DNA from: Bathynomus jamesi | Taxonomy: Eukaryota > Arthropoda > Malacostraca > Isopoda > Cirolanidae | Direction of reading: 5' to 3' | NCBI GenBank assembly: GCA_023014485.1 | Contig: JAJOZX010002351.1 | Span: 235,001-299,000, forward strand | DNA: 64,000 bases | In this document: positions 55,406 to 64,000 of the stretch, piece by piece | Numbering within the stretch: the stretch's first letter is position 1 | How the letters are laid out: each line of letters opens with the position of its first letter | Notes under the pieces: generated by a model | Told to the model about the DNA's origin: nothing | The model's database searches: none | The model's input: the letters and a program-made list of their open reading frames with translations, nothing else | Position numbers and translations under genes: made by a program

Positions 55406-55445
55406 GTGCTCAAGCGCTTTCGTCTAATGACATCCTCAGGAACAC
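55406..55445 (-). ncRNA. Hammerhead-ribozyme-like motif, copy C
   Basis: Identical 40-mer to those at 17573 and 21731, in PLE sense orientation. Confidence 0.5.
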
Positions 55446-55571
55446 TGAAGTACATAAAAAGGTTACAACCTATATATAGGTTACAGAAAGAAAAAAAAGA
55501 AAAAATAAATAACATACATACACACACACACATATATATACATATACATACATACATATCTATATATACAA

Positions 55572-55602
<31 letters not shown>

Positions 55603-55859
55603 ATATGCAATAAACAGAGAAGTAAAAATAAAAAATTAAAAATTAAAACCTTAAAGGATTACCAGTGAGGCGTACAGATTTGTAAGGAAAAATATCGATT
55701 TTTAGCACAAGATCAAATGGATTATAAAAATACAAATTTATACTGGAACTCTGCCCGGGTTTTAACACACTGCTGCCTATGGTCAGGTTTCGATATATAT
55801 AAAAAAATAAAATGCAAATTAAAAGTTAATAAAGTAGCAGACAAGTTTACCAAAGATTT

Positions 55860-56428
55860 AATGTTTTACCCTTCTTATCTAAATCTGTTTTAAAGGAATT
55901 CAAAATAACAGGATCGAGTTGAAAAAGACCTTTGCTTATGTTGAAGTTATTTGAAAGTTAGATAATGGCAGACTCAAGAATATTTCTATTAACAATGTTG
56001 CTTGAATGGAATAAAACTGAAGCATTATTCCAATCAATACAGTGGGCTAATTCTGACAAATGGACAAAAAGGGCACTGGACAACTGTCCTGTTCTAACGG
56101 AATATTGATGCTGTTTTATACGTGTGTGCAAATCCTTTCCCGTCTGACCTATGTAAAAGGAATCACATTGTTTACAACCAATTTTATAGATAATGCCTGA
56201 ATTATTGGTAGGGCTATTTTTTATTATGATATTTTTCACAATATTGTTATATGAAAATACTACATTAATATCCAAAAGTTTAAGTACATTAGCAATGCCT
56301 AAAAAGCCCGGGAAAAATGGAAGTACTAAAATATTTTTTGACAAAGTACGAGTGTTAATATTGACACGATAGAAAGTTCGTTTTGCCTTGTTGAGACAAG
56401 ATTCCATAAACGCAGATGGATAACACAA
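55860..56428 (-). pseudogene. PLE GIY-YIG endonuclease part
   Basis: The frame 56428-55958 holds 'GIIYKIGCKQCDSFYIGQTG' with an intact GIY-YIG core and 'RIKQHQYSVR' with the conserved Arg, ending at a TAA in 'RNILESAII'. That stop is premature compared with the right arm of the other PLE, whose tail continues to KGRTLNLW; the same tail is visible downstream to about 55860. A frameshift near 56430 separates this part from the RT. Confidence 0.8.
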
Positions 56429-57660
56429 TCACTTCCAATACCGTTGATTTTTTCCAATTCGGCATCGATGTATTCCGGACTGGCGATCCTAAGGCGCGGA
56501 GAAACATTGATGAAAATATGGCCTTCTTAGTGGGGGTATCATGTCCCGAGTAAAAGTGTACGTAGGACAAATTGTTTGTCGTTTTCCGATAGATACTAAA
56601 CTTAAAACCTGGGCTTTCCCTATGTACACGCACATCCAAAAATGGGATTGAATTGTCTTGCTCCACTTCTAAAGTAAACTTAATGGAGGGGACTTGATCA
56701 TTTAACTGAAGGAGGAAGCTATCCAGGTCACGATTCATGGGCCAGATACACAAAATATCGTCGACGTACCGCAACCAAGGGATGCCAACCCCCAGGATTC
56801 TCGGAATATAGGTAATTTCGAAAAACTCCATATAAATATTGGAGAGGAGGGGCGATAAGGGGTTGCCCATAGCCATCCCAAAAACTTGTTGATAATACTC
56901 GTTATTGAAAGTGAATTTACAGTCTTTGATGCAAAGCTTAATGAGTTCCAAAACAATGTGTGAAGGTAGTGGCAGGTCATACTTATGTAATTCTTGGGAG
57001 AGAAAGTCAAGCATATCGTCAATCGGCACTTTTGTAAACAATGAACAAACATCAAAACCGATCAATTTATCGTTAGTTTCAGTACGTGCATTATTCAATT
57101 TTTCCGTAAGATCCATGGAATTTTTTACATGTGAATCAGAGATAGTTCCGAGAATGGGGGACAAGACTTTGACAAGCCATTTGGAGAGTTTATAAGTAAT
57201 AGAGCCCACCGAGCTAATAATAGGGCGCATAGGGTTACCAGGTTTGTGGGTTTTAATAAGACCGTAAAGGTAGGGCAGAGCAGGTGAAGTGGACATGAAA
57301 AGCGGAATTAAGTCCTTATGATCTTTGAGAAGGCGTTTCAAGCCACTATTAAATGATTTGATGACGTCATCCTGCGGGTTCTTCCTAAGTTTGGTGTATG
57401 TGGCGGGGTCCTGGAGAAGCTCGTTCATCTTTCCGATGTAGTCCACTTTGTCCATAATAACTATGGTGTTAGCCTTGTCTGCTTTAGTAATATGGAGCTC
57501 CCCATCGTTTTTTAATTGTGAGAGGCTATTGCGAAAACGTTTAGGAAAGTTATCTTCGTAATTACCATTCGCCGCACTATAAACGAGGCCTTTAACTATG
57601 TTAAACAAATACTGAGGGAGTTTACACTGTTTTTCAAAACACGCGAGACTGTAACAAATT
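56355..57660 (-). pseudogene. PLE reverse transcriptase
   Basis: The open frame extends 57794-56355, but its first 45 codons lie in the inverted arm and are not native. RT motifs in order: 'LPYLYGLIKTHKPGNPMRPI', 'GFDVCSLFTKVPID' (first Asp), 'MAMGNPLSPLLSNIYMEFFE', 'WLRYVDDILCIW' (catalytic YVDD) and 'IPFLDVRVHRE'. The RT region has no stop and all catalytic residues are present. It leaves frame after 'IFSSMFLRALG', where it should join the connector and GIY-YIG. PLE RTs use a target-primed mechanism related to telomerase. A single frameshift stops a fusion product. Confidence 0.85.
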
Positions 57661-57666
57661 GTCCAT

Positions 57667-57879
57667 TTGTCAGAGTTAGCCCACTGTATTGATTGGAATA
57701 ATGCTTCAGTTTTATTCCATTCAAGCAACATTGTTAATAGAAATATTCTTGAGTCTGCCATTATCCAACTTTCAAATAACTTCAACATAAGCAAAGGTCT
57801 TTTTCAACTCGATCCTGTTATTTTGAATTCCTTTAAAACAGATTTAGATAAGAAGGGTAAAACATTAAATCTTTGGTAA
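57667..57879 (+). pseudogene. PLE C-terminal tail in the inverted arm
   Basis: The plus-strand frame 'MSELAHCIDWNNASVLFHSS' to 'KKGKTLNLW' is the inverse-arm copy of the GIY-YIG protein end. It has no nuclease core. Confidence 0.8.
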
Positions 57880-58123
57880 ACTTGTCTGCTACTTTATTAA
57901 CTTTTAATTTGCATTTTATTTTTTTTATATATATCGAAACCTGACCATAGGCAGCAGTGTGTTAAAACCCGGGCAGAGTTCCAGTATAAATTTGTATTTT
58001 TATAATCCATTTGATCTTGTGCTAAAAATCGATATTTTTCCTTACAAATCTGTACGCCTCACTGGTAATCCTTTAAGGTTTTAATTTTTAATTTTTTATT
58101 TTTACTTATCTGTTTATTGCATA

Positions 58124-58156
<33 letters not shown>

Positions 58157-58274
58157 TTGTATATATAGATATGTATGTATGTATATGTGTGTGTGTGTGT
58201 ATGTATGTTATTTATTTTTTCTTTTTTTTCTTTCTGTAACCTATATATAGGCTGTAACCTTTTTATGTACTTCA

Positions 58275-58314
58275 GTGTTCCTGAGGATGTCATTAGACGA
58301 AAGCGCTTGAGCAC
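58275..58314 (+). ncRNA. Hammerhead-ribozyme-like motif, copy D
   Basis: Identical 40-mer, plus strand, in the inverted arm. Confidence 0.5.
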
Positions 58315-58347
58315 CATTTTGTGTTTCCTTTCCTTCGTGGTTTTATT

Positions 58348-58383
<36 letters not shown>

Positions 58384-58389
<6 letters not shown>

Positions 58390-58840
58390 TTATTTATTTG
58401 TTTATTTATTGTAGAGGAGGCTTCAGTCTAGGCAATCCCGGTATGAATCAGACCCAGGCTGTGTAAGACAAAATTTATTAAATGTTACGGATATCCTGGG
58501 TTCTGATCTTCAGTAGGGTTCTAATTAAAACTTGAAAACAAAGCCAAAGTAATGCTTAGAAACTGCAAGTAATCTTATTCCAACAATATTCCTATCTAGC
58601 ACACGGTAAAGTACCACTGTCCCTGTCCTCACCTCTGTCGTGTATTTTCTTTTTTTTTATAAGATAATAATGTATAATAAAAATTTAATAAGGTGGTACT
58701 TTTCCGTTATACTCCCGTAATTTCTTCTTTCCCGGTTAGGTCAACTGTACGCCCTTGACAACTAGTTACGTTAAGTCGTGAGTAGTATAGCCGCAAAAGG
58801 GGAGAATGCAAGAATGTTGCAAGTGATTACGTAATGTTGC
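58384..58840. other. Sequence without gene; fragment of the 30-kb hairpin repeat
   Basis: The segment 58734-58785 is an inverse copy of the 'CAAGGGCGTACAGTTGACC' repeat at 30180-31700. Nothing else recognised. Confidence 0.5.
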
Positions 58841-59420
58841 AAAGGGGGGGTTGTTTCAGGGGGGTGGGGTTGTTGCAAAGGGGGGGTGTTGCAAATTTTT
58901 TTAACAAAAATAAAAAAAAAGAAAAAAAGAAAAAAAAAGAAAAAAAAGAGTACTGGCCTTTATTGCCAACCTAGGTTGCAAGGGGCATGCAACTTGGAGG
59001 CGGAGTTCTCCCCCAAGCTATTCCCCCCAAAGGGCCAGAAAGGAGAGAAAGGAGGAGAGGTGTTCACCTGGCAGGAGCCAAGTGAATATTAAGACTTCAG
59101 CCGAGTAGGCGTTGTTTTATAGGCTCCTAATCAGCCAGTTGGCTGAATCAGCCAGTTGGCTGAGCCAAGGGGGGAGGGGTACACCTGAAGGAGAGAGAGA
59201 CACCTGAAGGAGAGAGAGAGACACCTGAAGGAGAGAGAGAAAAAGAGTAGTGGCCTTTGATTGCAAGGCACGCAACTTGGAGGCGGAGTTCTCCCCCAAG
59301 TTATTTTCGTTTTCCTAACCTAAGAGGCCTTTAAGGGGTTTTCCCAAAGGGCCAGAAAGAGAAGGACCAGAGGTCCTTGCTCGGCTGGGAGCCGAGCTTG
59401 AATGACTCCGTCAGTCGTCT
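58841..59420. repeat. G-rich tract and two-copy direct repeat
   Basis: G6-G7 runs at 58844-58888 could form a G-quadruplex. 'CAACTTGGAGGCGGAGTTCT' with 'AAAGGGCCAGAAA' occurs at about 58990 and again at about 59270. A 'CAGCCAGTTGGCTGA' doublet (59132-59165) and repeated 'ACACCTGAAGGAGAGAGAG' lie between. Confidence 0.7.
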
Positions 59421-59673
59421 CTCGGTCTTTTATAAACCTCTATTCTGGCTGAAGTTGCCAGATAGCGCAATGTATTCAGTTGCCAGATAGCGCCATGTGT
59501 CCCAGAAAACCATATATTAATCATCCATTTAAATAGTCTACCACAATATATATGACGGTAGTTAATCGAATTAAATTCTGTTTATTAAATAAATAATTTT
59601 ACACACTTAATTTTTATTATAAATATTTAAGTCACGAATAACGAAAATTTATGAAACAATTCATTTAAAAGTT
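59421..59673. other. AT-rich sequence without recognised gene
   Basis: A short direct doublet 'TTGCCAGATAGCGC' is at about 59455-59495. Otherwise nothing. Confidence 0.4.
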
Positions 59674-59837
59674 GAAATTAACCAAAACACAATCCGACGA
59701 AACAAATAACGTAGTTAGCCTATTCAGCCAACCATAGAAAACAGAATTATAGAAAACCAATTAGGTTTTTATGGATAACTAGTTTATCTTGACCTAAGTT
59801 TACTATAATTATATATATACAGTCTTTTAAACATCTT

Positions 59838-59872
<35 letters not shown>

Positions 59873-60246
59873 TTTTTCTTTATTTAAAACAAGTTTGAAT
59901 GTTTTAAACTTTCCAAACAACATGAGCAAAATTAAACGATAAATATTTTATAATTTTTTAAGATAGATAAATAGATATATATAGTGTTTCACTATAGATG
60001 TATAGATGTATATAGTGTTTTACAATAGATGTATATAGTGTTTAACGATTAGAAGCAAATATAGCATTAACTTGAACTTCATTAAACTTGAAATTAACCA
60101 AAACACAATCCGACGAAACAAATAACGTAGTTAGCCTATTCAGCCAACCATAGAAAACAGAATTATAGAAAACCAATTAGGTTTTTATGGATAACTAGTT
60201 TATCTTGACCTAAGTTTACTATAATTATATATATACAGTCTTTTAA
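59674..60246. repeat. Direct repeat of about 157 bp, two copies
   Basis: 59674-59829 and 60089-60246 are nearly identical, beginning 'TTGAAATTAACCAAAACACA' and ending 'TATATATACAGTCTTTTAAA'. Between them lie a TA tract (about 59840-59868) and short 'TATAGTGTTT' repeats. Confidence 0.85.
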
Positions 60247-60267
60247 ATGAATTGTTTCATAAATTCA

Positions 60268-60880
60268 CCAAATAGTTATCGTTGTACCCTAGTGTAATTT
60301 CTCGCCGAATTGGAAAGGTTTTCACCCCGCCTTAGACCCACAGTTTAACGTGGACTCAGAATTACATCTCGTCGATTGCTCACTATTTCTTCGAGATAAT
60401 TAGGACATGCATTGTCTACATCGACTCCATCTATGTTTCTATATATATAAGGGTTGACAAATATACACGATTATTATGATTCTTTCTCGAAAACTATGGG
60501 CGATAGAAAATTCTGAAACCTGAATCAGCATCAAAAGTTCTATAAGAAACACCAAATAGTTTTCGTTGTACCCTAGTGTAATTTCTCGCCGAATTGGAAA
60601 GGTTTTCACCCCGCCTTAGACCCACAGTTTAACGTGGACTCAGAATTACATCTCGTCGATTGCTCACTATTTCTTCGAGATAATTAGGACCTGCATTGTC
60701 TACATCGACTCCATCTGTGTTTATATATATAAGGGTTGACAAATATACACGATTATTATGATTCTTTCTCGAAAACTATGGGCGATAGAAAATTCTGAAA
60801 CCTGAATCAGCATCAAAAGTTCTATAAGAAACACCAAATAGTTTTCGTTGTACCCTAGTGTAATTTCTCGCCGAATTGGA
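60268..60880. repeat. Tandem repeat, 282-bp unit, 2.2 copies
   Basis: Units start at 60268, 60549 and 60831 with 'CACCAAATAGTTWTCGTTGT'. Conservation is near 99%. No coding frame. It may be the terminal repeat zone of the virus-like element to the right. Confidence 0.85.
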
Positions 60881-61089
60881 AATAACTTGTAAGTAAAAAT
60901 ATAATATAAGGGACTACCATAGAAATGTAAGTGTCTATAATTTATTCACAAGAAACACGATTTTATATATATGTTACTCGTCCGGTCCCGTTATAGCGGA
61001 TTGGTACACGTCATAGCTCCACCCAGCTACACCGGCAGCCAATCACTACGAACATCTGGTCTTTTGGGGCGGAGCTTGGCGATTGCGCA

Positions 61090-61119
61090 TATAAAAGGGG
61101 CTATTTTTCAGTTGGGAGT
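61090..61119 (+). promoter_or_regulatory. TATA promoter of a small spliced gene
   Basis: TATAAAAG at 61090-61097 follows a short GC-richer stretch. A TCAGTT initiator-like site at 61108-61113 is only 20 bp downstream, closer than the usual 30, so the true start may be nearer 61120. The ATG is 74 bp from the TATA. Confidence 0.6.
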
Positions 61120-61163
61120 AACAGTAGCTATTTTCGCGTCAGTGAATAATCATTCCCTCCACC

Positions 61164-61644
61164 ATGGACCTGTACGTCTCCCCAGACTTGTATGAAGAAA
61201 GTGACGCTGCAGCATTAACGACAATTAGTCTTTTTAATGCGATTGACCGTGATGAATTATTCCCAACGCAAACCGTAGAAGATATTTGCAGTGACGCTCC
61301 TTACAATCCGACGCAAGGGACTACCATAGAAATGTAAGTGTCTATAATTCGATTTATATATATATGGATGGGTTGTAGTATCTCGTCAAATAGATACTAG
61401 CCAAAAAAATTTTATGTCAATCAATGTTATTTGGTTTTACCTATCCCCATTATGCTAAAATCGAAATTTTTTTATGGCAATGAATGTTATTCCTCGAACC
61501 AAAGATATCTTCACATAATGGGGATCTGTCTGTATACTCTGTATATGTTTTAAAAGAATGAACATTATTCTTTTAAGGTCCGATGAGGATTTGACACGTG
61601 TTATACAATCTTTTGAAGAATCTCGGAATACGGGGGTATACTGA
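61164..61644 (+). CDS. Small acidic protein, two exons, unknown function
   Basis: The ATG at 61164 sits in a strong context (CCACCATGG). Exon 1 (61164-61333) encodes 'MDLYVSPDLYEES', 'TISLFNAIDRDELF' and 'VEDICSDAPYNP'. A consensus donor GTAAGT is at 61334. The acceptor TTTTAAG ends at 61577 and exon 2 (61578-61644) adds 'SDEDLTRVIQSFEES' to a TGA. The total is about 78 residues and strongly acidic. If unspliced, translation stops right at the donor (ATG-TAA), giving 57 residues. The position beside a virus-like element suggests an early regulatory protein, but no homologue is recognised. Confidence 0.6.
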
Positions 61645-61673
61645 ACAGTCAGCAATGTCACACATCCTCCACC

Positions 61674-62143
61674 ATGGACCTGTACGTCTCCCGGAATTGT
61701 ATGAAGAAAGTGATACTGCAGCATTAACCGCAATTAGTCTTTTCAATGCGATTGACCGTGGCGAATTATTCCAACGCAAACCGTAGAAGATATTTGCAGT
61801 GACGCTCCTTACAACCCGACGCAGGGGACTACCATAGAAATGTAAGTGTCTATAATTCGTTTTTATATATATATGGAGAGTTGTAGTATCTCGTCAAATA
61901 GATACTCGCCAAAATTTTTATGGCAATCAATGTTATTTGGTTATCCCCATTATGCTAAAATCGAAATTTTTTATGGCAATCAATGTTATTCCTCGAACCA
62001 AAGATATCTTCACATAATGGGGATCTGTCTGTATACTCTGTATATGTTTTAAAAGAATGAACATTATTCCTTTAAGGTCCGATGAGGATTTGACACGTGT
62101 TATACAATCTTTGAAGAATCTCGGAATAGGGAGGATATACTGA
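61674..62143 (+). pseudogene. Tandem duplicate of the small spliced gene, exon 1 frameshifted
   Basis: The period is 510 bp. The promoter is not duplicated: the copy begins ten bases before its ATG. Two single-base losses in exon 1 (61674-61841) bring an early stop. Splice sites are kept (GTAAGT at 61842; acceptor ends 62076). Exon 2 carries compensating indels against copy 1, so its middle is read in another frame ('QSLKNLGIGRIY') yet stops at the same place. Downstream at 62154 another ATG is followed six codons later by GTAAGT, a possible next gene. Confidence 0.6.
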
Positions 62144-62144
62144 T

Positions 62145-62393
62145 CAGTCAACAATGTCACACCGAAATAATGTAAGTGTTTTTCGATCTTTTTGGGATAA
62201 GAAGACAATATATTTTCATAAATTTATTAAATGAAAGAAATCAGTACAATAAACAACTACAGAATATATCGTTACAAATATACGAACAAAAACATTATAA
62301 TATACAACGAGTACGTACAATTGGAAAACGGTTTTTTATCTGTCTGCATACCATTTCATCGTTTCGGCGAGTGTGACACGGGTCAAATAAATT
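62145..62393. other. Intergenic stretch between convergent units
   Basis: It holds a possible exon start (62154-62171, ATG to GTAAGT). A plus-strand AATAAA near 62386 is 10 bp before the protease stop and could end plus-strand transcripts. Confidence 0.4.
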
Positions 62394-62774
62394 TTAAAAA
62401 TTTATAAATTCTTTATCACTTGACATATGCATGAGAAATGAGACGCAGTACATTCCGCAAACATTAGTAAAATATCCTTGCATGCGAAATGGGTTCCATA
62501 CAACTTCGGGAATATGTAACTGAGCGAGAAATTTTACAATAATAGGGTCACTCCAGGGTTGAGTACCGAGTGAATCAAAATAGTACAGGCGCTGTCTATT
62601 TTTAAAATAGACAGCGATCCAGTGAATCCCTTCATTACCGATGTCTGTGTTCACAATAAGACTACCGCATTCTCGCGTACTTGGCAAACTCAATGTTTCA
62701 TTCTTCGCAAACACGCCGATAAATTTGGAACGTGTGACTCGCTCCATTACTTTCTGAAGTGTATTAGCATCCAT
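62394..62774 (-). CDS. Adenain-like cysteine protease (Maverick/adintovirus-type)
   Basis: A 126-codon intact frame. Adenovirus-type maturation proteases of the C5/Ulp1-like fold cut capsid precursors. The visible features are 'GIHWIAVYF' with the catalytic His next to Trp, an acidic residue in 'YYFDSLG', and 'NVCGMYCVSFL' with the catalytic Cys. The length is short for the family (about 200), and the start may be truncated or simply compact. It lies 1 base downstream of the capsid-like gene on the same strand, a layout usual in Polinton/Maverick and adintovirus-like genomes. It appears functional by sequence. Confidence 0.8.
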   Translation of the reverse strand: MDANTLQKVMERVTRSKFIGVFAKNETLSLPSTRECGSLIVNTDIGNEGIHWIAVYFKNRQRLYYFDSLGTQPWSDPIIVKFLAQLHIPEVVWNPFRMQGYFTNVCGMYCVSFLMHMSSDKEFINF

Positions 62775-62775
62775 T

Positions 62776-64000
62776 TTAAAAGTCAGTGATAACGCTCCTA
62801 AATCTATCTACTTCTATTAGGGCTTGCGATTCGAGATATACTAGTACACTAATAGGAGCGTCTATAGGCTTGGCGAATTCCAGCCGCACTGAGATGTTTC
62901 CGCTCTGCTGTGGGGTTAAATGGGTATTTACGCTAGCAGATAAGTCAGGTGTAATGTCAAACGGATAAAGGTTAAATTGATCAATGAATTCTTCCTGCGT
63001 TACCCCATTACCAAGCTCATCACAATCACCTGCAATATGGGTCAGATTACTATAGGCTCTGGCACAAAGAGGTAACACAGCGTCTGATGAATAGTCCGTA
63101 CCCATTGTTCCACCCAAAGCAGTGCCATTAACGTATAGAGTTATATTTTTAAGTCCGAAATTCTCGAATTTAAAGCACACTTTATATTTTCCATTCACCG
63201 AAGCATGGTCCTGCATGCCGATTAATATCCTTTTAGGAAGATTTCCCAGGGCAATGTTTTCTATCTGCTTCGATGCCAACCCTGCAGGAACCGTATATAG
63301 TTTGATTTGCACTCTGTTAATAGGATATTTCACTGTAGCGTTTAGTAAATTTTTCTCAATTTCTAGTTGTTTTGGTGAACTTAATTTCACTCGCCGTACG
63401 CGGAGGTATGTGTCCATAATGTGAACCACAACGGGCTTTGCACCCTCCTCTTGATCCGCAGCCAGATTTAAGCAGATCTCAGGACTCGTGCGGGTGAGCT
63501 TTATTTTCATATCCACCCCGTTGACAAGCAACTTCTCCTGGAAAGTGAAATCTGTGTGCAACCGTCCAAAACACTCGTATATTTTCTTTTTAGAATTTTT
63601 AAATTTGTCCTTTATACTATTTTCATCTTTAGTTTGATAATATCCCTCGCACTTAAAAAGGTAGCCTTCGCTTCTTTGGAAAAGTTGAGGACATTTTCCA
63701 GATAGGCTCGTAGATGATAGTACCCCGTGCCTGCCGATATGTTGGTCTGATTTAAATATACGTCACACTGGTTGAATATGGAGTGCAGAAAGTTTGTTTC
63801 AGGGTATACAGCATATTTGTCATCGCAGACCGTTCCATCAGAATGGGCTATACGTAGCTTAGCGTACATGTGCACACAGCTTGGATCAAAAAAGTAAGGA
63901 CCTGAGCTGGGTATCACGAATTCTATAGGTGCACTCGGGGAACTAATTGTGTTTAAAGGGTTAATTGTAATAAAGTCACTGTGCTCAATAGAAACTTGGG
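62776..64000 (-). pseudogene. Capsid-like protein (F54H12.2-like, Maverick/adintovirus type), frameshifted, runs off the window
   Basis: Two frames on the minus strand belong together. The first (64000 to 63612) is open to the window edge with 'YPETNFLHSIFNQCDVYLNQ' and 'YYHLRAYLENVLNFS'. The second (63561 to 62776) has 'LPKRILIGMQDHASVNG', 'YPFDITPDLSASVNTHL' and 'ISVRLEFAKPI'. The break is a small indel at about 63612-63660. The motifs match the F54H12.2-like proteins widespread in invertebrate genomes beside an adenain-type protease. A double-jelly-roll capsid role is inferred from that context. The true N-terminus is outside the window. Confidence 0.7.

Larger units (their letters stand above)
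55338..58353 (-). mobile_element. Penelope-like element with inverted 3' ends
   Basis: RT plus GIY-YIG on the minus strand. The native 3' end (55338-56065) has an inverse copy at 57660-58353, upstream of the RT. The arms are about 695 bp and nearly identical. This matches the inverted pseudo-LTR organisation described for Penelope elements. Each arm has one hammerhead-like 40-mer. TA tracts lie on both outer sides. Confidence 0.85.

Noticed and set aside
57660..57794. First 45 codons of the PLE reverse transcriptase frame
   Set aside because: They lie on the antisense side of the inverted 3' arm, so they are not a native N-terminus.

Overview
The window is eukaryotic nuclear DNA from an arthropod, and a crustacean seems most likely. 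The signs are spliced genes with GT-AG introns, long (TA)n tracts, arthropod-type mariner transposases, non-LTR elements that from memory resemble those common in decapods, and a CYP2-clan cytochrome P450 that from memory looks like crustacean CYP2L. The species call is inference. Nothing bacterial was seen.

One host gene is supported. Five exons of a cytochrome P450 (plus strand, 36300-55019) join with compatible splice phases into 245 codons, from the membrane anchor to just before the region where helix I is expected. Its introns hold about 18 kb of nested transposons. The C-terminal half with the heme-binding loop is not visible, so it lies beyond the window or is lost.

1-12 kb holds decayed LINEs, a possible LTR-like block, a mariner and a long-TIR DNA transposon ('family A', 8-bp TSD). 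12-17.5 kb holds a mariner deletion derivative, a larger family A element (13182-16675) and a second mariner. 17.5-21.9 kb is a Penelope-like element (PLE) palindrome interrupted by a LINE with an uninterrupted RT frame. 21.9-29.2 kb has two elements of another transposase family ('family B'): one intact three-exon gene of 594 codons and one intronless copy with a single stop. 29.2-32.4 kb is a maze of hairpins and duplications. 33-36.2 kb has a LINE fragment, a mariner and a minisatellite. 36.3-55 kb is the P450 locus, with a tRNA-SINE array, mariners, two hATs (one nested in a mariner with a perfect TSD), a third family B copy, MITEs, a decayed LINE and a second PLE type. 55.3-58.4 kb is a PLE with RT and GIY-YIG coding parts and inverted 3' ends. 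59-62.4 kb is a repeat-rich zone with a TATA promoter and a small spliced gene duplicated in tandem. From 62.4 kb to the right edge, the minus strand carries an adenain-like protease and a frameshifted capsid-like gene, the end of a Maverick/Polinton or adintovirus-like element.

The points most worth following are families A and B as coherent but unnamed transposase families, four invariant hammerhead-like 40-mers in the PLE 3' ends, and recurrent loss of the catalytic core in the mariners.
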